DNA from: Eubacterium sp.
Lineage (GTDB): Bacteria > Bacillota > Clostridia > Lachnospirales > Lachnospiraceae
Length of the DNA: 10,879 nucleotides
Direction of reading: 5' to 3'
Assembly: GCA_017616955.1 (NCBI GenBank)
Contig: JAFZXD010000262.1
Coordinates: forward strand, 1-10,879
In this document: positions 1 to 6,544 of the stretch, in pieces
Layout of the letters: the number at the start of each line of letters is the position of its first letter
How positions within the stretch are numbered: position 1 is the stretch's first letter
Made by a program: the position numbers and the translations under genes
Notes under the pieces: generated by a model
The model's input: only the letters and a program-made list of their open reading frames with translations
Database searches by the model: none
What the model was told of the DNA's origin: nothing

Positions 1-68
1 ACATTTCCGTATCCTTTTTCCGAAAACAAAGTCAATGCTACATCGAGTATTTTCTTTTTGGTATCCAT
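1..68 (-). CDS. TetR-family transcriptional regulator, N-terminal fragment (cut by window edge)
   Basis: Only the first 22 codons are present; the gene runs off the left edge. The fragment reads MDTKKKILDVALTLFSEKGY followed by GN. This is the typical start of a TetR-family DNA-binding domain: a basic N-terminus, then helix 1 with the 'I-L-x-x-A-x-x-L-F-x-E-K-G-Y' pattern. The ATG at 68-66 is preceded by a strong ribosome binding site (AAGGAG on the minus strand, 74-79) with 5-nt spacing, which fixes the start. Upstream lie a consensus promoter and two matching palindromes, the usual arrangement for a self-repressing TetR regulator. The ligand-binding domain is outside the window, so the inducer and any other targets cannot be inferred. 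The family call rests on the pattern alone but is characteristic. Confidence 0.8.
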   Translation of the reverse strand, partial: MDTKKKILDVALTLFSEKGYGN

Positions 69-81
69 ATATACTCCTTCG

Positions 82-97
82 GCTAATTCAGATTAGC
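82..97. promoter_or_regulatory. TetR-type operator 1 (palindrome over the start of transcription)
   Basis: GCTAATTCAGATTAGC is a 16-bp palindrome with 6-bp perfect arms (GCTAAT/ATTAGC) and a 4-bp centre. It lies just downstream of the -10 box, over the predicted +1 region. Read on the minus strand it is GCTAATCTGAATTAGC, whose last eight bases equal those of operator 2. It is probably bound by the adjacent TetR-like protein (inference from position). Confidence 0.75.
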
Positions 98-100
98 TTT

Positions 101-129
101 ATTATAGTCTAATTTGAATTAGCTGTCAA
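101..129 (-). promoter_or_regulatory. Consensus sigma-A promoter of the tetR-like gene
   Basis: On the minus strand TTGACA (124-129) and TATAAT (101-106) are separated by exactly 17 nt, matching the housekeeping consensus at all 12 positions. The spacer (107-123) is almost entirely occupied by operator 2, so repressor binding there would occlude polymerase. The -35 box begins only a few bases beyond the rlmD terminator T-run. Confidence 0.9.
108..123. promoter_or_regulatory. TetR-type operator 2 (palindrome in the promoter spacer)
   Basis: TCTAATTTGAATTAGC contains the perfect arms CTAATT/AATTAG around a 2-bp centre. It matches the minus-strand reading of operator 1 at 14 of 16 positions and sits between the -35 and -10 boxes. 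The two operator centres are 26 bp apart. Confidence 0.75.
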
Positions 130-132
130 TAT

Positions 133-168
133 AAAAAAAACAGGAGTATGTCTGGACAGACAAACTCC
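133..168 (-). terminator. Rho-independent terminator after rlmD
   Basis: On the minus strand GGAGTTTGTCTG (168-157) pairs with CAGACATACTCC (154-143): 12 positions with one T-T mismatch and a 2-nt loop. Two bases later comes a run of eight T (140-133). It starts 8 nt after the rlmD stop codon. Confidence 0.92.
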
Positions 169-176
169 GATTTATC

Positions 177-1601
177 TTACTCGTGTGATAGCAATACTAC
201 CGTCTCTACATGGAATGATCTGCTGAACTGGTCATAGATAGCAACCTTCTCAAGTTCAAATCCCTCTGCTATAAGCGTTTTAAGGTCTCTCGCAAGAGTC
301 GCCGGATCACATGATACATAGACCATCCTCTTCGGATTCATTCCCTTGATCGTGCTGAGAAGTTTTTCATCGCATCCTTTACGTGGCGGATCTACAACCA
401 CAACATCGACGCTGGATCCTTCCGCACCTTTCTCATATATCTCTCCGACTACGTCTTCGGCAGCACCTGTATAGAACACTGCATTTTCTATTCCGTTTAT
501 CTCTGCATTCTTCTTGGCATCAAGTATGGCCTGCGGAACTATCTCTACGCCGAAAACCTTCTTGGCCTTACCTGCAAGGAAGAGTGATATTGTACCGATC
601 CCGCAATACATATCCCATACAGTCTCTTCTCCCGAGAGATCTGCAAATTCAAGAGCCTTTCCGTAGAGCTTTCCTGTCTGTGCCGGGTTGACCTGATAGA
701 ATGACTGCGCCGATATCCTGAACTTAACATCACCGATGTGATCAGTTATATATTCCTCGCCTGATATGACAAATGTCTTATCCCCGAGAATCTTATTAGT
801 CTTTGCGGTATTTATATTTGCTACCACAGAATTAAGACTTATCCTTATATCAGCCTTTTCATTTCCTTCATCATTAAGAGCAGAATTATACTGTTCTACA
901 GCAGCTTTAAGTTTTTCAAGCAGCTCTAGATCATGAGGGATCTTCTTTCCATTTATCACAAGGCATACCATCAGTTCGCCTGTGGCAAATCCTATCCTTG
1001 TAAGTACATGGCGCAGGAGTCCTTTTCCGGTCTTCTCATCGTATACCGTTATCCCAAAAGAATCTGCCCAGCTGCATACGGCCTCTGCTATATATCTATT
1101 CACTTTATGTCCGATATGGCAGTCATCTACAGGGATCAGGCTGTGAGTTCTTCCGGCATAGAATCCGAGAACTGTCTTACCATCTTTATTCTTTCCAACC
1201 GGAAACTGCATCTTATTACGATATCTCAGATAAGATTCATTCCCGTATGTACCTTCAAGGTATTTCTCCGGCTCGTCTATCCCACCGATTCTCTTGAGGC
1301 AGCCCATAACCTTGTTCTGCTTCAGCTCAAGCTCTTTTTCATAGGAAATGTGCTGCAAAGTACATCCGCCGCACTGTCTGGCTACAGGACAGACCGCCTC
1401 TGTTCTGAAAGGTGACTCATCGATAATCTTCTCCAGTCTTCCGTAAGCATATGACTTCTTGACCTTCACTATACGGATATCCGCTGTATCTCCCACCACG
1501 GTATCCTTTACAAAAACGGCCATTCCGTCTATATGTCCGATTCCTGAGCCATCCTCCGACATATCTTCTATAGTTATCTGATATATATCATTCTTTTCCA
1601 T
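177..1601 (-). CDS. rlmD: 23S rRNA (uracil-5-)-methyltransferase, RlmD/RlmCD type
   Basis: SAM-dependent enzyme of the TrmA/RlmC/RlmD family that forms 5-methyluridine in 23S rRNA. In 474 residues it shows: an N-terminal TRAM RNA-binding domain (about 5-60); a 4Fe-4S ligand set C71, C77, C80 (CPVARQCGGC) and C161 (DDCHIG); a Rossmann methyltransferase domain with SAM-binding 'WDMYCGIGTISLFLAG'; the VVDPPRKGC motif; the catalytic nucleophile C431 in SCDPATLARD; and the general-base glutamate E466 in FHVET. The frame stays open to an ATG at 1643, but that codon lies inside the carD terminator hairpin. I chose the ATG at 1601 because AGAGGA lies 4 nt upstream of it and the TRAM domain starts right after. 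Gram-positive members may methylate U747 as well as U1939 (RlmCD), so the exact site is uncertain. No separate promoter is obvious; expression may depend on read-through from carD. Confidence 0.92.
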   Translation of the reverse strand: MEKNDIYQITIEDMSEDGSGIGHIDGMAVFVKDTVVGDTADIRIVKVKKSYAYGRLEKIIDESPFRTEAVCPVARQCGGCTLQHISYEKELELKQNKVMGCLKRIGGIDEPEKYLEGTYGNESYLRYRNKMQFPVGKNKDGKTVLGFYAGRTHSLIPVDDCHIGHKVNRYIAEAVCSWADSFGITVYDEKTGKGLLRHVLTRIGFATGELMVCLVINGKKIPHDLELLEKLKAAVEQYNSALNDEGNEKADIRISLNSVVANINTAKTNKILGDKTFVISGEEYITDHIGDVKFRISAQSFYQVNPAQTGKLYGKALEFADLSGEETVWDMYCGIGTISLFLAGKAKKVFGVEIVPQAILDAKKNAEINGIENAVFYTGAAEDVVGEIYEKGAEGSSVDVVVVDPPRKGCDEKLLSTIKGMNPKRMVYVSCDPATLARDLKTLIAEGFELEKVAIYDQFSRSFHVETVVLLSHE

Positions 1602-1625
1602 ATCGTCCTCTGAATCTATATACTT

Positions 1626-1651
1626 AAAAACCGGCGGATACATCCGCCGGT
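1626..1651 (-). terminator. Rho-independent terminator after carD, in the rlmD leader
   Basis: ACCGGCGGAT (minus strand, 1651-1642) and ATCCGCCGGT (1639-1630) form a perfect GC-rich 10-bp inverted repeat, followed by five T (1630-1626, the first shared with the stem). It begins about 20 nt after the carD stop and ends about 25 nt before the rlmD start, so it may act as a partial terminator or attenuator for rlmD. Confidence 0.88.
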
Positions 1652-1671
1652 CTTTATTCTACCATATCTTA

Positions 1672-2181
1672 TTAAGATATAAAAGCTTCCACATTCTGCT
1701 TGATATAATCTTTAACTTTCTCTTTCTCGAGTTTAAGCGATATTGCTAACTCACCAAAAAGACCTTCTTCAGCAATGTGGAAATACTTTGCATCGGAAGC
1801 AGTTATCTTCTTTCCGTCTGCTAACCGTGCATCCATTCTTTCCTTGATAGTCTTCATAAGTTCAACAAGTATCTCGGGGTCACACGAAAGAATAGCTTTT
1901 CTGTATTCATTCTCTCGCTTCTTTTCTTCGATGATCTTGAGCTTACCGATTGCCCTGATACCATCAACAAACCGTACCGCTTCATCCTTCGTCATAACTT
2001 TTCTCATGACGACTCGCTCGTTATCGACAGGTGTAAATATCTCGCTATCTCTGATGTAACACGGAATCAACGTATAATACAGCTTATCCTTTGATAATCC
2101 GGACACTTTCATGGGACCAACATTCGTTATCTTGCATACTCCATTACTACCATAGATAATATAGTCACCAACATCAAACAT
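1672..2181 (-). CDS. CarD-family transcriptional regulator (CarD/CdnL type)
   Basis: The 169-residue protein opens with 'MFDVGDYIIYGSNGVCKI' and continues with 'YYTLIPCYIRDSEIFTPVD', the signature of the CarD_CdnL_TRCF RNA-polymerase-interacting domain (about residues 1-65). The remainder (about 75-169) is charged and helical, as in the DNA-binding half of CarD/CdnL. Family members bind the RNA polymerase beta subunit and the upstream edge of the promoter bubble and tune open-complex stability, often at rRNA and growth genes. The length is close to the usual 150-165 residues. The ATG at 2181 has AGAGGTG a few bases upstream. An extended -10 promoter and a large inverted repeat precede it and a strong terminator follows, so it is probably its own transcription unit. 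The family is clear; its targets in this organism are unknown. Confidence 0.9.
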   Translation of the reverse strand: MFDVGDYIIYGSNGVCKITNVGPMKVSGLSKDKLYYTLIPCYIRDSEIFTPVDNERVVMRKVMTKDEAVRFVDGIRAIGKLKIIEEKKRENEYRKAILSCDPEILVELMKTIKERMDARLADGKKITASDAKYFHIAEEGLFGELAISLKLEKEKVKDYIKQNVEAFIS

Positions 2182-2229
2182 TCTAACACCTCTTTTTCAT
2201 CTTACCAAAAACAAACCTGTCTAGTTGCT

Positions 2230-2258
2230 ATGATAACACGAATAAAGAGCAAAGGTAA
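2230..2258 (-). promoter_or_regulatory. Probable carD promoter (extended -10)
   Basis: On the minus strand TATCAT (2235-2230) matches the -10 consensus at five of six positions and is preceded by TG plus one base, an extended -10. The -35 candidate TTACCT (2258-2253), 17 nt upstream, is weak. The start would lie about 45 nt before the carD ATG. Confidence 0.55.
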
Positions 2259-2259
2259 G

Positions 2260-2300
2260 TTCGAAAAATAATTTCGTCAAATGTGTCAATTATTCTCGAA
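2260..2300. repeat. Long inverted repeat just upstream of the carD promoter
   Basis: TTCGAAAAATAATT (2260-2273) and AATTATTCTCGAA (2288-2300) are inverted copies with one mismatch and one extra base, around a 14-nt centre. The repeat abuts the -35 side of the putative carD promoter. No T-run follows on the minus strand, so it is not a typical terminator; it could be an operator or an RNA hairpin protecting the 3' end of the upstream message. Confidence 0.7.
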
Positions 2301-2349
2301 AACGCTTGTTAATTCTGACAAGTAACGACCGTTAATTACAATAATTATG

Positions 2350-3222
2350 TTAATTAGGCTTTACATTATTCGTTATGATCAGCTTGGCCTTTCCTTCCGA
2401 AGTGGAAACACCTGAGAATGCACAGATGTAATTATCTTTGATCATAAAGAACTGTGCAGCGCTTACTTTAAGAGTCTGCTTTCCCTGTGAATAATTGGCA
2501 GTTAACAGATAGCCGTCACATGACTTACCCAATATAGTCATTTTCTCCTGTTTTATCTCCAGGATTTCAAAGCCCTGCTGTTCAAGCTGTTTCTTGTACT
2601 CTTCTTTATAATCTTCTACCAGTTTTGTAAAGTCGGTCGAAGTCTCCTTGATATTGTACAGAGTCTGATTTACATCAAAAGAGAAGATCTCTCTTGAGGC
2701 ATCATTGGTTGCTCTGACTTCAGTAACAGGCTGCTTCATATTTAACTGAGTCTTCTCGTTTTCCGCTGATCCGGAGAATCCTACAACATCCCATTTTCCT
2801 TTAGAAAGATCAACCTTAAAACCAAAAAACTCATTTGTAAATACTTTTCCGTCAAGAGTTCCCGGAATATACTCTGCTTTTCCGAATACTCTCTTGAACT
2901 GCGAACCAACGATTATAGCTACCAGTATAAGCAGTGGAACAATAACTACCCAAGGATTGAAACTTGTTTTTTTAGATCTTATAGGTTCCGCATATTGTAC
3001 AGGTGATGGATCATTCGGAACTCCTCCTCCACCATAAGGAGGCATCTGTTGCTGTGGCTGCTGTTGATATGGAGCACCTCCACCATAAGGCGAACCGCCT
3101 CCATAAGGAGCCTGTGACTGCTGAGCCTGCTGATAATACGGAGAACCTCCTCCGTACGGAGCCTGTGGCTGCTGAGCCTGTCCCAGCTGCTGATTTACAT
3201 CTTCATTCTTTTTTAATTCCAT
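2350..3222 (-). CDS. Unknown single-pass membrane protein with Gln/Pro/Gly/Tyr-rich N-terminus
   Basis: I do not recognise a named family. The 290-residue protein has three parts. Residues about 10-75 are low complexity, built from Gln-rich stretches alternating with 'APYGGGSPY'-like units, including a 17-residue duplication also visible in the DNA. Residues 90-107 (PWVVIVPLLILVAIIVGS) are a clear transmembrane helix preceded by the basic segment RSKK, so the low-complexity part should face the cytoplasm. Residues about 115-290 form a hydrophilic, probably extracellular domain with alternating strand-like segments ('KSCDGYLLTANYSQGKQTLKVSAAQFFMI' region split across the fold). It starts 40 nt after the gpmI stop with no terminator between, so it is probably co-transcribed with gpmI. 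Its ribosome binding site (AAAGGG) is modest. Cytoplasmic low-complexity tails on one-TM proteins are common in Firmicutes but uninformative about function. Confidence 0.8.
   Translation of the reverse strand: MELKKNEDVNQQLGQAQQPQAPYGGGSPYYQQAQQSQAPYGGGSPYGGGAPYQQQPQQQMPPYGGGGVPNDPSPVQYAEPIRSKKTSFNPWVVIVPLLILVAIIVGSQFKRVFGKAEYIPGTLDGKVFTNEFFGFKVDLSKGKWDVVGFSGSAENEKTQLNMKQPVTEVRATNDASREIFSFDVNQTLYNIKETSTDFTKLVEDYKEEYKKQLEQQGFEILEIKQEKMTILGKSCDGYLLTANYSQGKQTLKVSAAQFFMIKDNYICAFSGVSTSEGKAKLIITNNVKPN
3107..3180 (-). repeat. In-frame DNA duplication in the low-complexity N-terminus
   Basis: A 23-bp segment at 3107-3129 recurs at 3158-3180 with a single base difference. The 51-bp offset equals 17 codons and encodes the repeated QAQQ-x-QAP unit of the membrane protein. 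Neighbouring 'ccaccataagg'-type triplets encode the PYGGG units. The arrangement suggests growth by slippage or unequal exchange. Confidence 0.75.
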
Positions 3223-3262
3223 AATCTACCCTTTTAAATATTTTTCTTAACCATATACATGA

Positions 3263-4855
3263 TTATTTCTTCTCGAGCAGTGAGTGTCCTGTCATCTCTG
3301 CAGGCTGCTCAAGTCCCATTACATCAAGAAGTGTAGGAACTATATCACAAAGCTTTCCGCCATCCTTAAGAGTATATGCTTCGTCATAATTAACAAGTAT
3401 AAACGGAACAGGATTAGTTGTATGAGCTGTGTGAGGCTCACCTGTCTCCTGATTCTTCATCTGCTCACAGTTACCGTGATCTGCACAAATAAAGAGAACT
3501 CCATCCATTTCCTTAACTGCCTCTACTGCAGTTCCAACACATTTATCAACTGTTTCTACTGCTGCTATAGCTGCATCGAGAACTCCTGTATGTCCAACCA
3601 TATCAGGGTTAGCAAAGTTGATGATTATAACATCATACTCGCCTGATCTGATAGCTGCATCAAGCTTCTCGCTTACTTCAGGTGCGCTCATTTCCGGCTG
3701 AAGGTCATATGTTGCTACCGCCGGTGAGTTAACAAGGATTCTGTCCTCTCCCTCATTTGGATCTTCAAGACCACCGTTAAAGAAGAATGTTACGTGAGCG
3801 TACTTCTCTGTCTCAGCAAGTCTGAGCTGCTTCTTTCCAAGCTTTGCAAGGTACTCACCAAATGTATTCTTGATCTCCTGCTTCTTGAATGCTACATACT
3901 TGTTAGGGATTGACTCATCATAATCCTTGAAACATACATAAACTATAGGCATGTATCCATTTGCTCTCTTAAGAGACTTGATACATTTTGAATCTGAAGC
4001 ATCTCCGTCCTGAGCTGCGATATCTTCATCTGTAAGACAGAATGCCTTTGTAATCTCTCTTGCTCTGTCAGGTCTGAAGTTGAAGAAGATAACTGAATCT
4101 CCTTCCTTTACAAGTGAAAGTGGATTACCTGCTTCGTCTGTTATAACTGTAGGAACTACGAACTCATCTGTAACTCCTTCATCATATGAAGCCTGCATAG
4201 CCTGAACAGGATCTGTAGCCTTATTGCCTTCTCCTGTTACAAGAGAATCATAAGCCTTCTGAACACGATCCCAGTTGTTATCTCTGTCCATTGCATAGTA
4301 ACGACCTGAGAGTGATGCAACCTTACCTACACCAATCTCCTGTGTCTTAGCAACGAGCTTTTCAAGATATTCCTTACCTGATGCAGGAGGTGTATCTCTT
4401 CCGTCGAAGAAAGGATGAATGTATACATTCTCAAGACCTTCCTTCTTGCACATCTCAAGAATTGCATAAAGATGTGTATTGTGGCTGTGAACTCCACCGT
4501 CTGAAAGAAGTCCCCAGAGATGAAGGTCTGAATTATTAGCCTTACAATTGTTGATAGCACGAAGAAGCTCTTCGTTCTTAAAGAAGTCTCCATCCTCGAT
4601 AAACTTTGTAATAAGTGTCAGATCCTGATATATGATACGTCCTGATCCGATATTCATGTGTCCTACTTCTGAGTTACCCATCTGTCCGTCAGGAAGTCCA
4701 ACTGCAAGACCCGATGCAAGACCCTTCTTGTAAGGATACTCTGCCTTAAGCTTATCCATTACAGGTGTTTTTGCTAAGTAAACAGCATTTGAGTCCTGAA
4801 TATCAGACTCACCATATCCATCAAGTACCATAAGAACTACAGGTTTCTTACTCAT
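3263..4855 (-). CDS. gpmI: 2,3-bisphosphoglycerate-independent phosphoglycerate mutase
   Basis: Interconverts 3- and 2-phosphoglycerate in glycolysis and gluconeogenesis through a phosphoserine intermediate; a two-Mn alkaline-phosphatase-superfamily enzyme. Visible residues: D12 in MVLDGYG; the phosphorylated Ser62 in GNSEVGHMNIG; the transferase-domain residues H123/H125 (GGVHSHNTH) and D151-D154 (DGRD); metal ligands D418 and H422 (NPDMVGHTG), D459-H460 (ADHGNC) and H478 (HTAHTTNP). All catalytic elements are intact. At 530 residues it is about 20 longer than the common 510, with extra sequence near residues 280-310 (DEDIAAQDGDASDSK region). The start at 4855 has GAGGAG about 7 nt upstream and a near-consensus promoter. 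It probably heads an operon with the membrane-protein gene. Highly confident. Confidence 0.97.
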   Translation of the reverse strand: MSKKPVVLMVLDGYGESDIQDSNAVYLAKTPVMDKLKAEYPYKKGLASGLAVGLPDGQMGNSEVGHMNIGSGRIIYQDLTLITKFIEDGDFFKNEELLRAINNCKANNSDLHLWGLLSDGGVHSHNTHLYAILEMCKKEGLENVYIHPFFDGRDTPPASGKEYLEKLVAKTQEIGVGKVASLSGRYYAMDRDNNWDRVQKAYDSLVTGEGNKATDPVQAMQASYDEGVTDEFVVPTVITDEAGNPLSLVKEGDSVIFFNFRPDRAREITKAFCLTDEDIAAQDGDASDSKCIKSLKRANGYMPIVYVCFKDYDESIPNKYVAFKKQEIKNTFGEYLAKLGKKQLRLAETEKYAHVTFFFNGGLEDPNEGEDRILVNSPAVATYDLQPEMSAPEVSEKLDAAIRSGEYDVIIINFANPDMVGHTGVLDAAIAAVETVDKCVGTAVEAVKEMDGVLFICADHGNCEQMKNQETGEPHTAHTTNPVPFILVNYDEAYTLKDGGKLCDIVPTLLDVMGLEQPAEMTGHSLLEKK

Positions 4856-4911
4856 AATTTTTCTCCTCTTCTATATAAATGTTTTCTGCGATAAACTCTT
4901 TTTCAGTTGCT

Positions 4912-4940
4912 ATAATAACTTATCTGCCGTGTTTTGACAA
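4912..4940 (-). promoter_or_regulatory. gpmI promoter
   Basis: On the minus strand TTGTCA (4940-4935) and TATTAT (4917-4912) are each one base from consensus and are separated by 17 nt. The -35 box forms half of the palindrome TGACAACTGTCA (4935-4946), so a repressor or activator could act there (inference). Confidence 0.8.
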
Positions 4941-4945
4941 CTGTC

Positions 4946-4981
4946 AGAATCCCTATTTTTTCGACTTACTATTGGGATTCT
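4946..4981. repeat. Inverted repeat spanning the scfB stop codon
   Basis: AGAATCCC (4946-4953) and GGGATTCT (4974-4981) are perfect 8-bp inverted copies around a 20-nt centre. The inner arm lies in the last scfB codons and the outer arm ends beside the gpmI -35 region. In scfB RNA this would fold, but no T-run follows, so termination here is uncertain. Confidence 0.55.
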
Positions 4982-6426
4982 CCACAGCTTTCTCCACAAC
5001 TTGAGCAGTCATTATCTTCTTTAGCTATTCCCGATTCATGACCTGTTATTCCAAGCGCATCATGAGCGACCTGAATCATGATTGCACATTCCATGCGTTT
5101 TCTGAAAAGCTCACATCCATATTCGTATATTCCGCGAACATCTCCGGTCGCATGATATGAATTAGCTGCACAGCCTCCGGAGCAGTAATGCATAGCCCAG
5201 CAGTCACGGCAATCCGGTCTTGCATATGCGTTGCAGCTTCTGAATTCTTCCTGTGTACTAGTATTTGTTACACCTTCCCACAGGTCTCCAAGTCTGTACT
5301 TCTCATCACCTACAAACTGGTGACATGGATAGAGGTCTCCCCAAGGAGTAACCGCCATGTATTCCGTTCCGGAACCACATCCTGATATTCTCTTATATAT
5401 ACAAGGGCCGGACTTAAGGTCTATCATATAATGGTAGAAAGTAAATCCTTCTCCCCTCTTATCTCTCTCTAACATTTCCTTTGCAAGGATCTCATACTGT
5501 TCCTTCAGGATTGGGAGGTCTTCCTCTGTAAGTGCCAGCTCATCTCCCGGCTTACTTACAACAGGCTCCATAGACAGCTCCTTAAATCCAAGGTCTGCCA
5601 TAGTAAATATATCTTCTGTAAAATCTGTATTAAGATGCGTAAATGTACCACGCATATAATAATTCTTTCCGCCTCTTGCTTCCACAAGCTTTTTAAACTT
5701 AGGAATTATGACGTCATAACTTCCATTTCCTCTGTAATCAACTCGGGTTCTGTCATGAACTTCTTTACGACCATCAAGAGAAAGAACAACATTACTCATT
5801 TCCTTATTACAGAAATCTATAACATCGTCATCAATAAGCATACCGTTTGTTGTAAGTGTAAATCTGAAGTTCTTGCCTGCTTCTTTCTCTATGGAACGGG
5901 CATACTCAACTATCTGCTTGCAGACATCCCAGTTCATAAGTGGTTCTCCACCGAAGAAGTCTACCTCGAGATTATGACGTGTTCCCGAATGCTCTATAAG
6001 GAAGTCGATGGCTTTCTTACCAACTTCGAAACTCATAAGAGCACGTTCGCCGTTATATTTTCCCTGACTTGCGAAACAATATTCGCAGTTAAGATTACAC
6101 GTATGGGAAACATGAAGGCAGAGTGCCTTTACAACATCACCGCTTCTCTTTTTGAATTCACCCGCAAGTGGAGCGTATGTATCCGGTGTATAGAGTTTAT
6201 TCATATCCTTCAGAGTTCTTACGTCATCTATACAGAGACGCACTTCCTCTTCTGTGACATCATCTCTGTCACCGTATCTCTCCATTATAATAGAAACGAT
6301 CTCATCTTCATTCTTTTCAGGATATAGCTCTATGATGTCATATGCAACGTCATCCACATTGTGAACCGAACCCGAACAAGTGTCCAGGACAATGTTATAA
6401 CCGTTGAGTTTGTACTGATGTACCAT
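4969..6426 (-). CDS. scfB: Radical SAM maturase of the SCIFF ranthipeptide (thioether-forming)
   Basis: Iron-sulfur enzyme that cleaves S-adenosylmethionine to a 5'-deoxyadenosyl radical and links Cys sulfurs of the SCIFF peptide to backbone carbons of other residues. Domains of the 485 residues: an N-terminal peptide-recognition (RRE-like) region about 1-90; the radical SAM core with C110, C114, C117 in SHTCNLNCEYCF and the SAM-binding GGEPL (159-163); and a C-terminal SPASM region with auxiliary cluster cysteines C342, C350, C368, C398, C406, C409, C415, C419, C438 (including GCGSGTEYMAVTPWGDLYPC and CRDCWAMHYCSGGC). The identity is supported by the SCIFF peptide gene 357 nt upstream. An odd extension adds C474, C477 and C481 (CSSCGESC) after the normal end. 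It has its own promoter (6494-6522), and GAGG lies 9 nt before the ATG at 6426. Confidence 0.95.
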   Translation of the reverse strand: MVHQYKLNGYNIVLDTCSGSVHNVDDVAYDIIELYPEKNEDEIVSIIMERYGDRDDVTEEEVRLCIDDVRTLKDMNKLYTPDTYAPLAGEFKKRSGDVVKALCLHVSHTCNLNCEYCFASQGKYNGERALMSFEVGKKAIDFLIEHSGTRHNLEVDFFGGEPLMNWDVCKQIVEYARSIEKEAGKNFRFTLTTNGMLIDDDVIDFCNKEMSNVVLSLDGRKEVHDRTRVDYRGNGSYDVIIPKFKKLVEARGGKNYYMRGTFTHLNTDFTEDIFTMADLGFKELSMEPVVSKPGDELALTEEDLPILKEQYEILAKEMLERDKRGEGFTFYHYMIDLKSGPCIYKRISGCGSGTEYMAVTPWGDLYPCHQFVGDEKYRLGDLWEGVTNTSTQEEFRSCNAYARPDCRDCWAMHYCSGGCAANSYHATGDVRGIYEYGCELFRKRMECAIMIQVAHDALGITGHESGIAKEDNDCSSCGESCGESQ

Positions 6427-6457
6427 AATTCAAAACCTCATCAATTTACTTTTGTAT

Positions 6458-6482
6458 GCGCTTCTGTTGAAGCAGAATGCGC
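6458..6482 (-). promoter_or_regulatory. Hairpin at the predicted 5' end of scfB mRNA
   Basis: GCGCTTCTG (6458-6466) and CAGAATGCGC (6473-6482) form a 9-bp stem with one bulged base and a 6-nt loop. Judged from the -10 box at 6494-6499, transcription should begin near 6487, so this hairpin would sit within a few bases of the mRNA 5' end. That position suits a stabilising or regulatory leader element. Confidence 0.6.
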
Positions 6483-6493
6483 TTTATCATGGG

Positions 6494-6522
6494 ATTATAC
6501 ATATAAAATGGCTTCTAGACAA
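6494..6522 (-). promoter_or_regulatory. scfB promoter
   Basis: On the minus strand a perfect TATAAT (6499-6494) is preceded at 17 nt by TTGTCT (6522-6517, four of six consensus positions). This gives the maturase its own transcript, separate from the peptide gene, with a leader of about 60 nt. Confidence 0.8.
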
Positions 6523-6544
6523 GTGAATATTGTAATTTAGCTAT

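Noticed and set aside
933..1415. 160-residue plus-strand open frame antisense to rlmD
   Set aside because: The opposite strand encodes an intact methyltransferase with all motifs; the plus frame has no family signature.
2333..2356. Possible terminator at the end of the membrane-protein gene
   Set aside because: The palindrome is entirely AT-rich, overlaps the stop codon and has no following T-run.
4946..4981. Possible rho-independent terminator after scfB
   Set aside because: The 8-bp arms have a 20-nt loop and are not followed by a T-run on the minus strand; listed only as an inverted repeat.
5635..6327. 230-residue open frame on the plus strand antisense to scfB
   Set aside because: No ribosome binding site or recognisable protein features; it mirrors the well-supported radical SAM gene.
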